Origin: Raineya orbicola
GTDB lineage: Bacteria > Bacteroidota > Bacteroidia > Cytophagales > Thermonemataceae
Assembly: GCF_002843425.1 (NCBI RefSeq)
Contig: NZ_NKXO01000027.1
Location: 1-52,151, forward strand
DNA length: 52,151 bases
Direction of reading: 5' to 3'
Shown here: piece by piece, positions 43,593 through 52,151 of the stretch
Layout of the letters: every line of letters starts with the position of its first letter
Numbering within the stretch: the stretch's first letter is position 1
Made by a program: the position numbers and the translations under genes
Notes under the pieces: generated by a model
The model's input: the letters and a program-made list of their open reading frames with translations, nothing else
Databases searched by the model: none
What the model was told of the DNA's origin: nothing

Positions 43593-45077
43593 TTTTTTTA
43601 GAGCTAATTGCCACTTTTGTTTTTGTAAATTTTCGCTTATTTCAAAAGCCTTTCGGAAGTGAGTACGATTGTATTCAACAAGTTCCAAACTCAAAAATGG
43701 ATTACAAAGGCTTTTTTCCTCAAAGTAATAGTCATATTTGAGTTTTTTAAGGCTTATCAAAGAATGATGTAAAGAAATTTCCCCATAGCTATCATAGAGC
43801 AAGAATTTTTTTCCTTTATATTTATTAAATTTCGTTGTATCGGAGGCTTCTCGCAAGATTTCTAACTTGATATTTTTATCCAAAAACGGGTAAATGCCCA
43901 TTCCTAATGTGCTAAATACTACTTCGGCTTGTTCTTTTTTCAGAATAGAAGCTATTTGTGGGTAGCTTGTTTGGCTGTAAGGATAAACTTTTTCCCAAAT
44001 AATTTTTATTTGCCAAAAAATCAGAACGATTGCCGCTATCAGATAGAAACTTGGCTTTTTCCATTTTTCAAGTAAAAAAAATTGAAGTTGCTTTATGCCA
44101 AGCAAATACAAAAGTGGAAAGACAAAAATAAGACCACGAGGAGCTTTGGGCAATAGAAGCATTACCAAATAAGTAAGCAGGGCAGTCCAAGCTATCAGAC
44201 GCCAAAGAATAGTGTAATTAGACGGAAACCTTAAAATATTTCTCATTTGCCAAATACTCAAAAGCATCAGTGCTATATTTTCAAATTCTGCTAAATATTG
44301 AAAGTAAAAACGACCATTGAAAGGGTGAGCAGTAGTTTCTTGGGCGTTTGCCACTATACCTACAATAGTAGCAGGATACTTATACCAAGGCAAACCCGCG
44401 ATTATTCCCACAAGCATAAATAAGGCAATTATGCCACAAAAGCTTATCAATATTTTCTTGAAAAATTCCCAACTAAAAGAGATTGCGTAACCTTTTCTAT
44501 TGAAGGTAATAAGCAGTGCCATAAAAGTAAGTGGCACAATGGCTTTGTAGTTGGTAAGGAGCAATAAACTTGCTACTACGCCTATCAGCCAAGCAGAAGC
44601 CCAAAAAGTTTTTCTTTGGTCTAAAAAACTTTGTATTTGCCCCCAAAGCAAAGCTGAAAAAAATAATCCAAGTGTTTCAATGCTTAAAGTTCGGCTGTAC
44701 GATACTGCAAAAAAGGCAGTGCCTAATAAAAGATATGTAATGGCATTGTAAGGCTTTTTTATAGCGTCTTTCAGCAATAATCTAACCCAAAGTAGGGAGG
44801 CAAAAACGCCTAATAAGGCATTGATAGAAAGCAGAAACCAAAAATTGGGGTAAATGAGGTAAAAAGGCAAAAAAAATACGTATAACACAGGTGAGGCGTG
44901 GTGGAAAAAGTTGTGAAAATTGCCACGTGCAAGTTCTTGAATGGTTTGATAGTTTTTTACAGCATCGTAGTCGAAAGGGGCAGAAGAGATGAGTTGGTAA
45001 TTATAGATAAAAATTAAAAATACAGCGGAGTTAAGCCCAATAAGAATAGGAGCAAGGTTTTTATTGTTCCGACACAT
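43584..45077 (-). CDS. Polytopic glycosyltransferase-like membrane protein (GT39/ArnT-type)
   Basis: From the ATG at 45077 this is 497 residues with about 9-11 hydrophobic segments and the loop YQLISSAPFDYDAVKNYQTI after the first TM, which holds the acidic motif typical of GT-C mannosyl- and aminoarabinose-type transferases. Other TMs include FHHASPVLYVFFLPFYLIYP. It ends with a soluble tail. It probably transfers a sugar from a polyprenyl-phosphate donor to a lipid or protein on the periplasmic side; the substrate is unknown. The frame opens earlier at a TTG (45131), which is not preferred. Its end overlaps the PRPP synthetase by 9 nt. Confidence 0.78.
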   Translation of the reverse strand: MCRNNKNLAPILIGLNSAVFLIFIYNYQLISSAPFDYDAVKNYQTIQELARGNFHNFFHHASPVLYVFFLPFYLIYPNFWFLLSINALLGVFASLLWVRLLLKDAIKKPYNAITYLLLGTAFFAVSYSRTLSIETLGLFFSALLWGQIQSFLDQRKTFWASAWLIGVVASLLLLTNYKAIVPLTFMALLITFNRKGYAISFSWEFFKKILISFCGIIALFMLVGIIAGLPWYKYPATIVGIVANAQETTAHPFNGRFYFQYLAEFENIALMLLSIWQMRNILRFPSNYTILWRLIAWTALLTYLVMLLLPKAPRGLIFVFPLLYLLGIKQLQFFLLEKWKKPSFYLIAAIVLIFWQIKIIWEKVYPYSQTSYPQIASILKKEQAEVVFSTLGMGIYPFLDKNIKLEILREASDTTKFNKYKGKKFLLYDSYGEISLHHSLISLKKLKYDYYFEEKSLCNPFLSLELVEYNRTHFRKAFEISENLQKQKWQLALKKLP

Positions 45078-45149
45078 AATTTTGCAAAAATTTCTTGGAT
45101 TTTGTGTGATTTTTTTGTTAAATTTAGCCAAAATTACACCACAAAACTA

Positions 45150-48100
45150 ATGAAAAAACTTTTACTCAAATTGCTTAATATTGAAAAAAGCGAATTTACG
45201 CAAGTAATTTTGCTTTTACTTTTAGGCTTTTTGATAGGAGTTTTTATTGCTACTTACGATGTAGCCTCAATGACACTTTTCTTGCAGAATTGGGACGAAG
45301 ATACTTATTTGCCTATTGTAATTATTGCTACGGGTATTATCGGTATAATAATCACTTATACATTTTCCTTTTTGCAAAATCGGATAGCTTATCCTTCGCT
45401 TTCTATTGCTACTTTGTTTATTTTGCTTGCTATTATAGCCCTTATACGTTTGAGCTTTGGTGTAGTGGAAGAAACTGATTTGAAACGAAAAATTATTTTT
45501 GCTTCATTGGTGCTTATGGGTCCTATTGATGCCCTGCTTGCACTTGTGTTTTGGGGAACTTTGGCACGTATTTTTACGCTCAAACAGCAAAAAAGAATAG
45601 TAGGAGGGGTAGATATTGGGAAAGGGCTTGCGGCTTTGGTTACATTCTTTGCTATTCCTCTGTTTTCGGCTCTTGTTCCTGCTACCGAAGATTTGATTGA
45701 TATAACGTTTATAGCAGGTATTTTAATCATCATTGCTTATTTTTCTCTCATATTAGCCTCTCCTACAATTAGTTTTGGAAAACTCAAACGCATTGAAGGG
45801 CAAACAGGGCGTTTTGGTATCAGAAAAATGTTCCGCCATCGTTATATTGTGCTTATGGCGGGCTTTGTAGTGATAGCCACGATTGCTCATCAGTTTGTAG
45901 ATTATTCCTTTCTGAATGTGGTGGGTAAGCAGTACCCTGCCGAACGCGATTTGCAAAATTTTATTGCTGTTTTTGAAGGAGTTGTTATTTTCTTTGCCCT
46001 TGCGATACAAATTTTTGCAGTAGATAAAATCATAGAGCTTTACGGCACACGAGTAGCACTTCTTATCAATCCTTTATTGCTTTTAGGGCTGACTGCTATC
46101 GCAATTTTTATTGGCATTTTTTCAGGATTTGAAACCACTGCCGATGGTACAGGTAGTTTTGTACTATTTTTCTTGGCGATTTCTTTGAGCAAGCTGTTTT
46201 CTGCTTCTTTGAAAGAATCAATGGACGATGCGGCTTTCAAGATGTATTATTTCCCGATTGATTCTCGGGTGCGTTTAGATGTGATTAGCCGAATGGACGG
46301 GATTGTGAAAGTAGGAGCAGGACTTATTGCGGGGGTACTATTGTTTGTTATTCAGTATTTCCACTTTTCTAATCTATTGCTATTTTCTATTTTGCTCTTG
46401 CCTATTGCCGCCTTGTGGGCTTACGACACCAACAAAATGTACGTAGGCTACAAAGATACACTTCGCCAGACACTGGTAAGCTCTAAAAGCAAAATTTCGG
46501 AAACGGCTCTTAGCGAGCAATCTTTGGATAAAATGTTGCAAAAAGAATTGGAAGCTCCCCAACCCGAAAGGCAACTTTTTGCTCTAAAACTTTTGGAAAG
46601 ATTAGAACCCACGTTGTTTGAAGAGGCTTTGGTACAATTTGCTAAATCGGAAAGAGATACTATTGTAAAAAAGTTTGCTTTGAGCAAAATAGAGGATTTG
46701 ACAATCACCCCCGATGGGCTTGTATCCAAAGAGAAAACATCTTTTAATATTAAAGAACTGCATCAAAAAGCAAAATCCAAGCAGGTGCAAGAGCGTTTGT
46801 GGGTTGCCAAGAAATTGCCCGAGTTAGTTAGCTCTGAAACAGAGTATTTGCTTTTAGAACTCTTACGCGATTCGGATATGCGAGTGCGTATGTATGCGGT
46901 GCTGGCTTGCCGTAAAATACAAAAGCCCGAAACTTGGAGTATTTTAATAGACCTGCTTGCTTCGCCTATATATGCCAATGCCGCCGCCGCCGCACTTATT
47001 ACCGCAGGAGATAAAGCTATTCCTACTATGGAAGCCGCTTTTCATAAGTCGGGGCAAGATTTGGAAATTATGCGTAGAATTGTAGAAATATACGGCAGAA
47101 TAGGCTCGGATAAGGCTATGGAAATGCTTTGGGCTAAAATCAACTTCCCCGATGCCGAAATTGTAGAGCAAATACTTTTTGCTTTCAGCTATAACCAAAT
47201 CCGTGTGCCAATCGAAAAAACAGCCTTTATCAATCATATCATTGAAATTGAAATTAGTGATGCGGCTTGGGATATTGCCGCTCTGCTGGAAATAAAGAAA
47301 AATAAACATACATACTACCTGCGTAAATCTTTGCAAGATGAAATTCAGTATAATTTTGAAGGAATTTTTACTCTTCTCTCGCTTATTTATGAGCCTCAGT
47401 CGGTACAGCTTGTCAAGCAAAACCTTGAAAGTGATTCGGCTGATGCTCACGTGTTTGCTATTGAGCTAATGAATGTTTTTTTAGCAGACGAGCTGAAGCC
47501 CAAACTTTTCCCACTTTTTGAAGATTTATCTGACGAGGAAAAAATAGAACGCCTACAAGAATTTTTTCCAAGAGAGCGTTTTGGTTCTGTGGAGGTGTTA
47601 CGGCATCTTATCAGCAGAGATTACTCCTATACCAACCGCTGGACACGCTCTTGTGCTATGTACGCTTTGGGTTTTGAAGAAGATTTGAACGACTTTGAGG
47701 AACTGATTGCCAATCTTTTCCACCCCGACCCGCTACTACACGAAACTGCCGCTTGGGCTATCTGCAAGCACAATCCCAAAATTTATGAAAAAGTAAAACA
47801 TAGATTACCTCCTGAAAATATAGCCAATATTGACAAAGTTTTGGAAAAAGTTTTCAGCAAAGAAAAAAACTATCTGATGCCTTTAAGATTGCAAAAAACA
47901 ATGTTTTTGAAGGATATTGATTTTATGCAAAATGTTCCTTCGGATATTGTTTCTGAAATTGTAGAGCTTATCCAAGAAAAACATTTCAAAGTAGATACTA
48001 TTTGGATTGAAAATGGAATGCTATTGAATACAATTCCAATTGCAGTGGTAGCAGAAGGTAGAATAGAACACTATCAAAATGGGGTACTTATCAACTCTTA

Positions 48101-48305
48101 CAATACTCGTGAATTCTTTGGGTATTTATTTTTAGGTGAAAACGAGTATTTTGAAGGGGAGTGTAGAGTGATGGCAGGAAGTGTTTTATACGAGATAGAT
48201 AAAGACCTGTTTTATACAATGATACAAAAAAACCACGAGTTTGCAAGAGCGTTCATTGATGCTGTGGCACAAGAGCTAATGCCTACTGCTATCAGGAAAA
48301 AATAA
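45150..48305 (+). CDS. ADP/ATP-translocase-like membrane protein fused to HEAT repeats and a cyclic-nucleotide-binding-like domain
   Basis: A 1051-residue fusion. Residues 1-430 hold about 12 hydrophobic helices; the pattern resembles ADP/ATP translocases (NTT family, TLC) or related MFS proteins. Residues 450-890 are HEAT-type repeats (for example LELLRDSDMRVRMYAVLACR, LASPIYANAAAAALITAGD). About 905-1040 look like a cNMP-binding beta barrel (NGMLLNTIPIAVVAEGRIEHY then EFFGYLFLGENEYF), but no clear phosphate-binding Arg is visible, so ligand binding is uncertain. Fusions of NTT-like transporters with HEAT repeats are known in Bacteroidota and chlamydia-like bacteria; their substrates are largely undefined. 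Divergent from the glycosyltransferase gene. Confidence 0.83.
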   Translation: MKKLLLKLLNIEKSEFTQVILLLLLGFLIGVFIATYDVASMTLFLQNWDEDTYLPIVIIATGIIGIIITYTFSFLQNRIAYPSLSIATLFILLAIIALIRLSFGVVEETDLKRKIIFASLVLMGPIDALLALVFWGTLARIFTLKQQKRIVGGVDIGKGLAALVTFFAIPLFSALVPATEDLIDITFIAGILIIIAYFSLILASPTISFGKLKRIEGQTGRFGIRKMFRHRYIVLMAGFVVIATIAHQFVDYSFLNVVGKQYPAERDLQNFIAVFEGVVIFFALAIQIFAVDKIIELYGTRVALLINPLLLLGLTAIAIFIGIFSGFETTADGTGSFVLFFLAISLSKLFSASLKESMDDAAFKMYYFPIDSRVRLDVISRMDGIVKVGAGLIAGVLLFVIQYFHFSNLLLFSILLLPIAALWAYDTNKMYVGYKDTLRQTLVSSKSKISETALSEQSLDKMLQKELEAPQPERQLFALKLLERLEPTLFEEALVQFAKSERDTIVKKFALSKIEDLTITPDGLVSKEKTSFNIKELHQKAKSKQVQERLWVAKKLPELVSSETEYLLLELLRDSDMRVRMYAVLACRKIQKPETWSILIDLLASPIYANAAAAALITAGDKAIPTMEAAFHKSGQDLEIMRRIVEIYGRIGSDKAMEMLWAKINFPDAEIVEQILFAFSYNQIRVPIEKTAFINHIIEIEISDAAWDIAALLEIKKNKHTYYLRKSLQDEIQYNFEGIFTLLSLIYEPQSVQLVKQNLESDSADAHVFAIELMNVFLADELKPKLFPLFEDLSDEEKIERLQEFFPRERFGSVEVLRHLISRDYSYTNRWTRSCAMYALGFEEDLNDFEELIANLFHPDPLLHETAAWAICKHNPKIYEKVKHRLPPENIANIDKVLEKVFSKEKNYLMPLRLQKTMFLKDIDFMQNVPSDIVSEIVELIQEKHFKVDTIWIENGMLLNTIPIAVVAEGRIEHYQNGVLINSYNTREFFGYLFLGENEYFEGECRVMAGSVLYEIDKDLFYTMIQKNHEFARAFIDAVAQELMPTAIRKK

Positions 48306-48474
48306 GATAATGTGAGTTACAAGATTAAAATTTTGATTTACAGTTTTTTAATATTAAGGGCTTTAGCTACAAGGAAACAAGATTTAGAATATTGGATATT
48401 TAGGATAAGTAAAACTTTTGAATCGTTGTATTTTAGAACGTAATAGCCATTTTTTCTACGTTAATAAACTATTT

Positions 48475-49926
48475 ATGAGTAACTATGCCTACGATATTTA
48501 CCTAAACTATTCGCCCAAAGATAATACCGATGGTTGGGTAGAAAGATTTTTGAAGGTTTTGGAGCAAAGTTTGCTACAACTTTCGGGAACTATACGCATT
48601 TTACGTTATGCCAATGGAGAAAGTCCTACGGCTCATACGCTTTCGCAAGTAGCTATAATGCTATGTGTAGTTTCGCCCAACTTTAATAATGATAAAAATT
48701 GTATAGAAGACCTTGATAATTTCTTGCAAAGTGCTTCACTAAAAAAAGAAAGGCGTTTATTAAAAATATTCAAACTACCTACCCCAATACACCTTCAACA
48801 TTCGGCTTTGCAAAATTTATCTGCTCACCATTTCTACAAAGAACAAGAAGGAGAGTTTGTACCTATTCAAGATTTCTTTGGAAAGGAAACAGAAAAAATC
48901 TTTTGGGTGCAAATTTTAGATTTAGCACAAGAGATATACATAGGCTTACAAAAATTGCAGCAGCGAAAAGATTTTATCCAAAAAACAACTCTCCAGACTT
49001 CCAAAGTTGTGTTTTTGGCTCATACTACCGAAGATTTACAAATAGAAAGAAATTTGCTTAAAAGAGAGTTGCAGAAATGGGGTTGTTTGGTTTTGCCCCA
49101 AGAAAACTTACCTCAAAATCTATTAGAGCTTGAAAATCTCTTGAAAGCAGATTTGGAGAGAAGTGAGTTAGCTATTCATTTGATTGGCTCTAAATACGGA
49201 GAACCTTTGCGGGAAGAAGGAGTATCTTTGGCTGAATTGCAAAATAATCTTTCCGCTGAGTATAATGCAATGCTTTTGGCTACAAAAAACTCTATCTACG
49301 ACTCTCGGAAAAATTTTATGCGAGTTCTTTGGATGCCCCTTCATTTGAAATTTGATAGCGAAAAACAAAGAGTTTTTGTAGATAATCTTACACAAGGAAC
49401 AGAAGCGGCGGAAGCTACCGAAATTTTGCAAGTACCTTTAGAAGATTTGAAAAAAATGCTCAAAAAAATTTTGATTGAAAGCGAGCAAGAAGATCCACTG
49501 AATGTATTGAAGCACACTACCGATTTGGTAAAAAGTGAAGCCATTTATTTGATTTACGATTTAATTGATAAGGAAGATGCTCAAAAAATAGCTGATTTTT
49601 TGAAAAATCAGGGTATTGAAGTGTTAGAACCATCTTTTAGCGATACTCTCGTAGATAGCAGAAAAACGCATATTCAAAACCTTATTGTTTGTAAAGCCGC
49701 TTACATTTATTATGGTAAAATTAGTAGGCAATGGGTAGCAACTAAAATTTTAGACCTTCTGAAAGCCCCTGGATTTGGACGTGAAAAGCCCCTGCAACAT
49801 AAGTTTGTGATAAGTAAATACGAATTCCAGCCTGATGAATTTATGCAGAGAAACCAGATTAAATCTATTATCCTAAAAGATAATCTATGGACAGGACTGC
49901 TTGAAACCTTGCGAAGTATTCAATGA
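48475..49926 (+). CDS. TIR-like plus DUF4062-like multi-domain protein
   Basis: A 483-residue protein from the ATG at 48475 (frame opens at TTG 48418). Residues 3-100 read like a TIR domain: AYDIYLNYSPKDNTDGW, IMLCVVSPNF, and CIEDL with Glu78 at a likely catalytic position. Residues 175-250 match DUF4062: SKVVFLAHTTEDLQIERNLL and ELAIHLIGSKYGEPL. Residues 355-460 are a third alpha/beta domain (AIYLIYDLIDKEDAQKIADF) with no cysteine site. Many TIR proteins are NAD+-degrading antiphage effectors, often next to STAND NTPases. No NTPase is adjacent here. NADase activity is not shown. Confidence 0.75.
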   Translation: MSNYAYDIYLNYSPKDNTDGWVERFLKVLEQSLLQLSGTIRILRYANGESPTAHTLSQVAIMLCVVSPNFNNDKNCIEDLDNFLQSASLKKERRLLKIFKLPTPIHLQHSALQNLSAHHFYKEQEGEFVPIQDFFGKETEKIFWVQILDLAQEIYIGLQKLQQRKDFIQKTTLQTSKVVFLAHTTEDLQIERNLLKRELQKWGCLVLPQENLPQNLLELENLLKADLERSELAIHLIGSKYGEPLREEGVSLAELQNNLSAEYNAMLLATKNSIYDSRKNFMRVLWMPLHLKFDSEKQRVFVDNLTQGTEAAEATEILQVPLEDLKKMLKKILIESEQEDPLNVLKHTTDLVKSEAIYLIYDLIDKEDAQKIADFLKNQGIEVLEPSFSDTLVDSRKTHIQNLIVCKAAYIYYGKISRQWVATKILDLLKAPGFGREKPLQHKFVISKYEFQPDEFMQRNQIKSIILKDNLWTGLLETLRSIQ

Positions 49927-49970
49927 GCAAGGGGAAAAGATTTTTTTCATAATACTGCATAGTCATCATT

Positions 49971-49978
49971 TACCTTTG
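49971..49978 (+). promoter_or_regulatory. Predicted -7 box of the Ig-like repeat gene
   Basis: TACCTTTG matches TAnnTTTG, 54 nt before the ATG at 50033. No obvious -33. Confidence 0.4.
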
Positions 49979-50032
49979 GGCAAGTAAGTGTATTAAGAAA
50001 AAATAAGTTTTCGCTTAAAATACCTAATAAGT

Positions 50033-52081
50033 ATGAAAAAACATAACTTTTTTTTGCGGTTAGTAATCATCTTGGCTGTCTTTGTGTTTTGGGCGGCTCA
50101 AAGATGGATTTTTGATGTTACGCTTTCTACTCCCTCTTTGCCTAATTTGTGTGTAGGAGGTACTTATCAGACTTTGGGTAATATTGTTATTACAGAATCT
50201 AATTTAGATGATTTTACCCAAGCAGGTACGGGGCATTTTTTACGTTTGCAAGTAGCAGGCAATTTCCAATTAGAGCCGGGCGTTGGTACGGTAAGCGTAA
50301 ATGGAACAGGAGACCTAACCAATGTAAGCATTACTGTATCTCCTACCCAAATTATTGTGTTTTATGATGCCAATAATGCAGGAACAGCCCCCGATATTCT
50401 GACCATTTCGGGTATTAGAGTAAGGGCTATTACTTCGGCGGGTAGCGGCTCACTTCAAATGAATGCAGGGACACCTATTGCAGGTATTACAATGGGGGCT
50501 ACTAATTTAGCCACTTTTTCAAGCATTATGCCACCTGCTCTTACTTTTGATAATGGCAACGACCTCGATAAAATCATCTGTGAAGGACAGAGTGTAACTT
50601 TCACCGCCACAGGAGCTGCTTCCTATACTTTTTACATAAATGGTACTCACGTTGAAACTAACACCACGGGAACTTACACAACTACTACCTTAGCCAATAA
50701 CGATGTGGTGAGCGTAACAGGCACATCAGGGGCTTGTAGCACTACGCTTGTAGGTTCAGCCTATACCGTAAGAACCAACCCTTATGTAAGTTTGATAAGC
50801 AATGATAGCGATAATATAATATGTGAAGGGCAAAGTATTACTTTTACGGCTGTAAGTGATGGAACAAGCTTCGCATTTTATAGAGGTTTTACTTTGCTTC
50901 AATCAGGACCAAGCAATACCTACACCATAACCTCACCAGCTCTTGCTGATGCAGGTTTGTATAGTGTAGTAGCTCTTAAAAATGGCTGTTCTACTACCTC
51001 AAATGTTATCAATCTTACGGTAAATGCCTTGCCTAATGTAGGTTACCAGACAACAGGAATGACATTGGAGTATCCCAACAATGAAACTAATCCGCAACCT
51101 TTGCGAGATGGCGTAAATTTTGGCGGTACTTTAGATGGCAATCTCACGCCAAGTGGAGTAGGCACTTATTCAGGAGCAGGCGTGTTAGGTACAAGTTTTT
51201 ACCCAAATGTGGCGGGTGTTGGTAGCCATTTGATAACTTATTCCTATACTGCTTCCAATGGTTGTACTTCCAGTGCTAGTATTACTATTCAAGTTTATAA
51301 TGCCTCCAATCCAATTACGAATTTAACCAATCTTTATTGTGAGACAGATGGAGTTCAGCCACCTGCCCCGCTTACACTTTCTCCTAACTTGTCTGTTTTT
51401 ACTTCTACAATGACTTTGGTTACTTATTTTCAGATAGGCTATTTTTACATTCCTGTAACTGCTACTTTTACACGATCAACTCCTTTGAAATATACTTTTG
51501 TGGGAACAGCCTCAACTGCTATTTCTCCTACGCCGCCTCCTACGCCAATGGTAGAGCCAATGGGTGGATACTCTATCAATACTTCTCTGCTTCCGCTAAA
51601 TATAAGTGTTGGTATTGGGGCAAGAGTAGAATATATTTGTACAGGTGGTGATTGTGGGGCATTTGGGACTACTTTGGGTGGGGTGTATAATATTACTCGT
51701 TCTACTTCTACAAGACGTAAATCTAACCCTAATTTAGCTTTTACAGGAATAGCTCCCAACCAGCGTTTTTGTGCTACACCTGCTTCTATTTCTCTTGCCG
51801 CAACCAATACATTGCCTAATAGTACTGTGGAAAATATCCCTGCTAATGAAGGCACTTATTTAATCAGCCGCACACTCAATCCTCTTGATTTTGGAGTAGC
51901 CCCAAGTGCTGTGATTAACCCTACTACAAAAATATTTAATCCGGCCGCATTGCAAGGGGCAACCATCTCAGGCACTCCTGTGCCTAATCCTATCAATAGC
52001 TCTCAAACTTTTTATATTAAATTTAACGTGAATTATAAGTCTAACTTATTGTTTTCAAGGGATTTAAATAAAAAAACTTAG
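50033..52081 (+). CDS. Secreted Ig-like repeat protein, probably truncated at its 3' end
   Basis: A 682-residue protein with an N-terminal signal segment (FFLRLVIILAVFVFWAAQRW) and Ig-like beta repeats. Two repeats carry the phrase IICEGQSVTFTA / IICEGQSITFTA, with paired Cys (ICEG... GACS, ICEG... GCST). Such proteins are usually long gliding or adhesin-type T9SS cargo, with hundreds to thousands of residues and a C-terminal sorting domain. None is seen here; the last residues (NVNYKSNLLFSRDLNKKT) depart from the repeat style. A new gene with its own promoter begins 53 nt later, consistent with insertion of a mobile element that cut the gene. Confidence 0.75.
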   Translation: MKKHNFFLRLVIILAVFVFWAAQRWIFDVTLSTPSLPNLCVGGTYQTLGNIVITESNLDDFTQAGTGHFLRLQVAGNFQLEPGVGTVSVNGTGDLTNVSITVSPTQIIVFYDANNAGTAPDILTISGIRVRAITSAGSGSLQMNAGTPIAGITMGATNLATFSSIMPPALTFDNGNDLDKIICEGQSVTFTATGAASYTFYINGTHVETNTTGTYTTTTLANNDVVSVTGTSGACSTTLVGSAYTVRTNPYVSLISNDSDNIICEGQSITFTAVSDGTSFAFYRGFTLLQSGPSNTYTITSPALADAGLYSVVALKNGCSTTSNVINLTVNALPNVGYQTTGMTLEYPNNETNPQPLRDGVNFGGTLDGNLTPSGVGTYSGAGVLGTSFYPNVAGVGSHLITYSYTASNGCTSSASITIQVYNASNPITNLTNLYCETDGVQPPAPLTLSPNLSVFTSTMTLVTYFQIGYFYIPVTATFTRSTPLKYTFVGTASTAISPTPPPTPMVEPMGGYSINTSLLPLNISVGIGARVEYICTGGDCGAFGTTLGGVYNITRSTSTRRKSNPNLAFTGIAPNQRFCATPASISLAATNTLPNSTVENIPANEGTYLISRTLNPLDFGVAPSAVINPTTKIFNPAALQGATISGTPVPNPINSSQTFYIKFNVNYKSNLLFSRDLNKKT

Positions 52082-52099
52082 GGTAATTGAAAAAATGAT

Positions 52100-52107
52100 T
52101 AACTTTG
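52100..52107 (+). promoter_or_regulatory. Predicted -7 box for the gene starting at 52135
   Basis: TAACTTTG matches TAnnTTTG, 27 nt before the ATG of the partial frame at the right edge. Confidence 0.4.
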
Positions 52108-52134
52108 AGTTGTACTTTTTAAATATTTAATCAT

Positions 52135-52151
52135 ATGAGTCAATTACCTCT
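52135..52151 (+). CDS. Start of an unknown gene (3' partial)
   Basis: ATG AGT CAA TTA CCT (MSQLP) opens a frame that leaves the window. A promoter box lies upstream. Its position right after the abrupt end of the Ig-like repeat gene makes a transposase of an inserted element plausible, but too little is visible to say. Confidence 0.3.

Overview
The window looks like a chromosomal segment of a member of the Bacteroidota, most likely a Cytophagales-type bacterium. The evidence is the AT-rich sequence, repeated matches to the Bacteroidota promoter form TAnnTTTG upstream of genes, weak ribosome binding sites, and parts of the type IX secretion system (T9SS): a PorP/SprF-family protein, a PorE-like OmpA protein and a secreted subtilase with a C-terminal sorting domain. 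A TonB-dependent receptor, Uma2 and M61 proteins also fit. The species cannot be named from the sequence.

Layout. 1-930 is accessory: the tail of an unrecognised gene, two tiny overlapping ORFs, and a 3' remnant of a tyrosine recombinase lying beside a tRNA-Ser(GGA). 1078-2654 has a zinc-ribbon/HTH protein and a GT4 glycosyltransferase. 2817-9025 holds a phasin-like protein, a TetR regulator with an SRPBCC protein, an acyl carrier protein, a TonB-dependent receptor broken by one frameshift, a gamma-carbonic-anhydrase-like protein and a sodium/solute symporter. 9146-14763 has an unusual PP2C-like/TM/LysM fusion, PorP/SprF, an extremely acidic repeat protein, YidC and an M42 peptidase. 14797-16720 is a restriction-modification pair: a beta-class methyltransferase carrying a degenerate SNase-like tail, and an MjaI-type endonuclease. 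16763-30487 is mostly core: polyprenyl synthase, PorE-like protein, TIGR02757 protein, an ABC1/UbiB kinase, Era, the T9SS subtilase, TrxB, a YfiR-like protein, an M61 peptidase and Uma2. 30525-36298 has GyrA interrupted by a full-length intein, MenC and TpiA. 36384-41429 encodes a giant protein with a sacsin/NO VEIN-type ATPase at one end and a nuclease-fold NO VEIN domain at the other. 41649-43592 is a YqeY-CvpA-PRPP synthetase operon. 43584-48305 has a membrane glycosyltransferase and an ADP/ATP-translocase-like/HEAT/cNMP-type fusion. 48475-52081 has a TIR/DUF4062-type protein and a secreted Ig-like repeat protein that ends abruptly beside what may be a mobile-element gene.

How it fits together. 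Housekeeping genes are interleaved with single-gene or two-gene defence-like inserts (R-M pair, NO VEIN-like giant, TIR/DUF4062 protein) and selfish DNA (GyrA intein, recombinase remnant, two copies of a hairpin repeat). The best candidates for little-described biology are the NO VEIN-like giant, the SNase-tailed methyltransferase with its MjaI partner, the PP2C-like/LysM transmembrane fusion and the translocase-HEAT fusion. All functional statements come from motif reading; no database search was possible. No intergenic stretch exceeds about 300 bases apart from the remnant-bearing 423-926 region.
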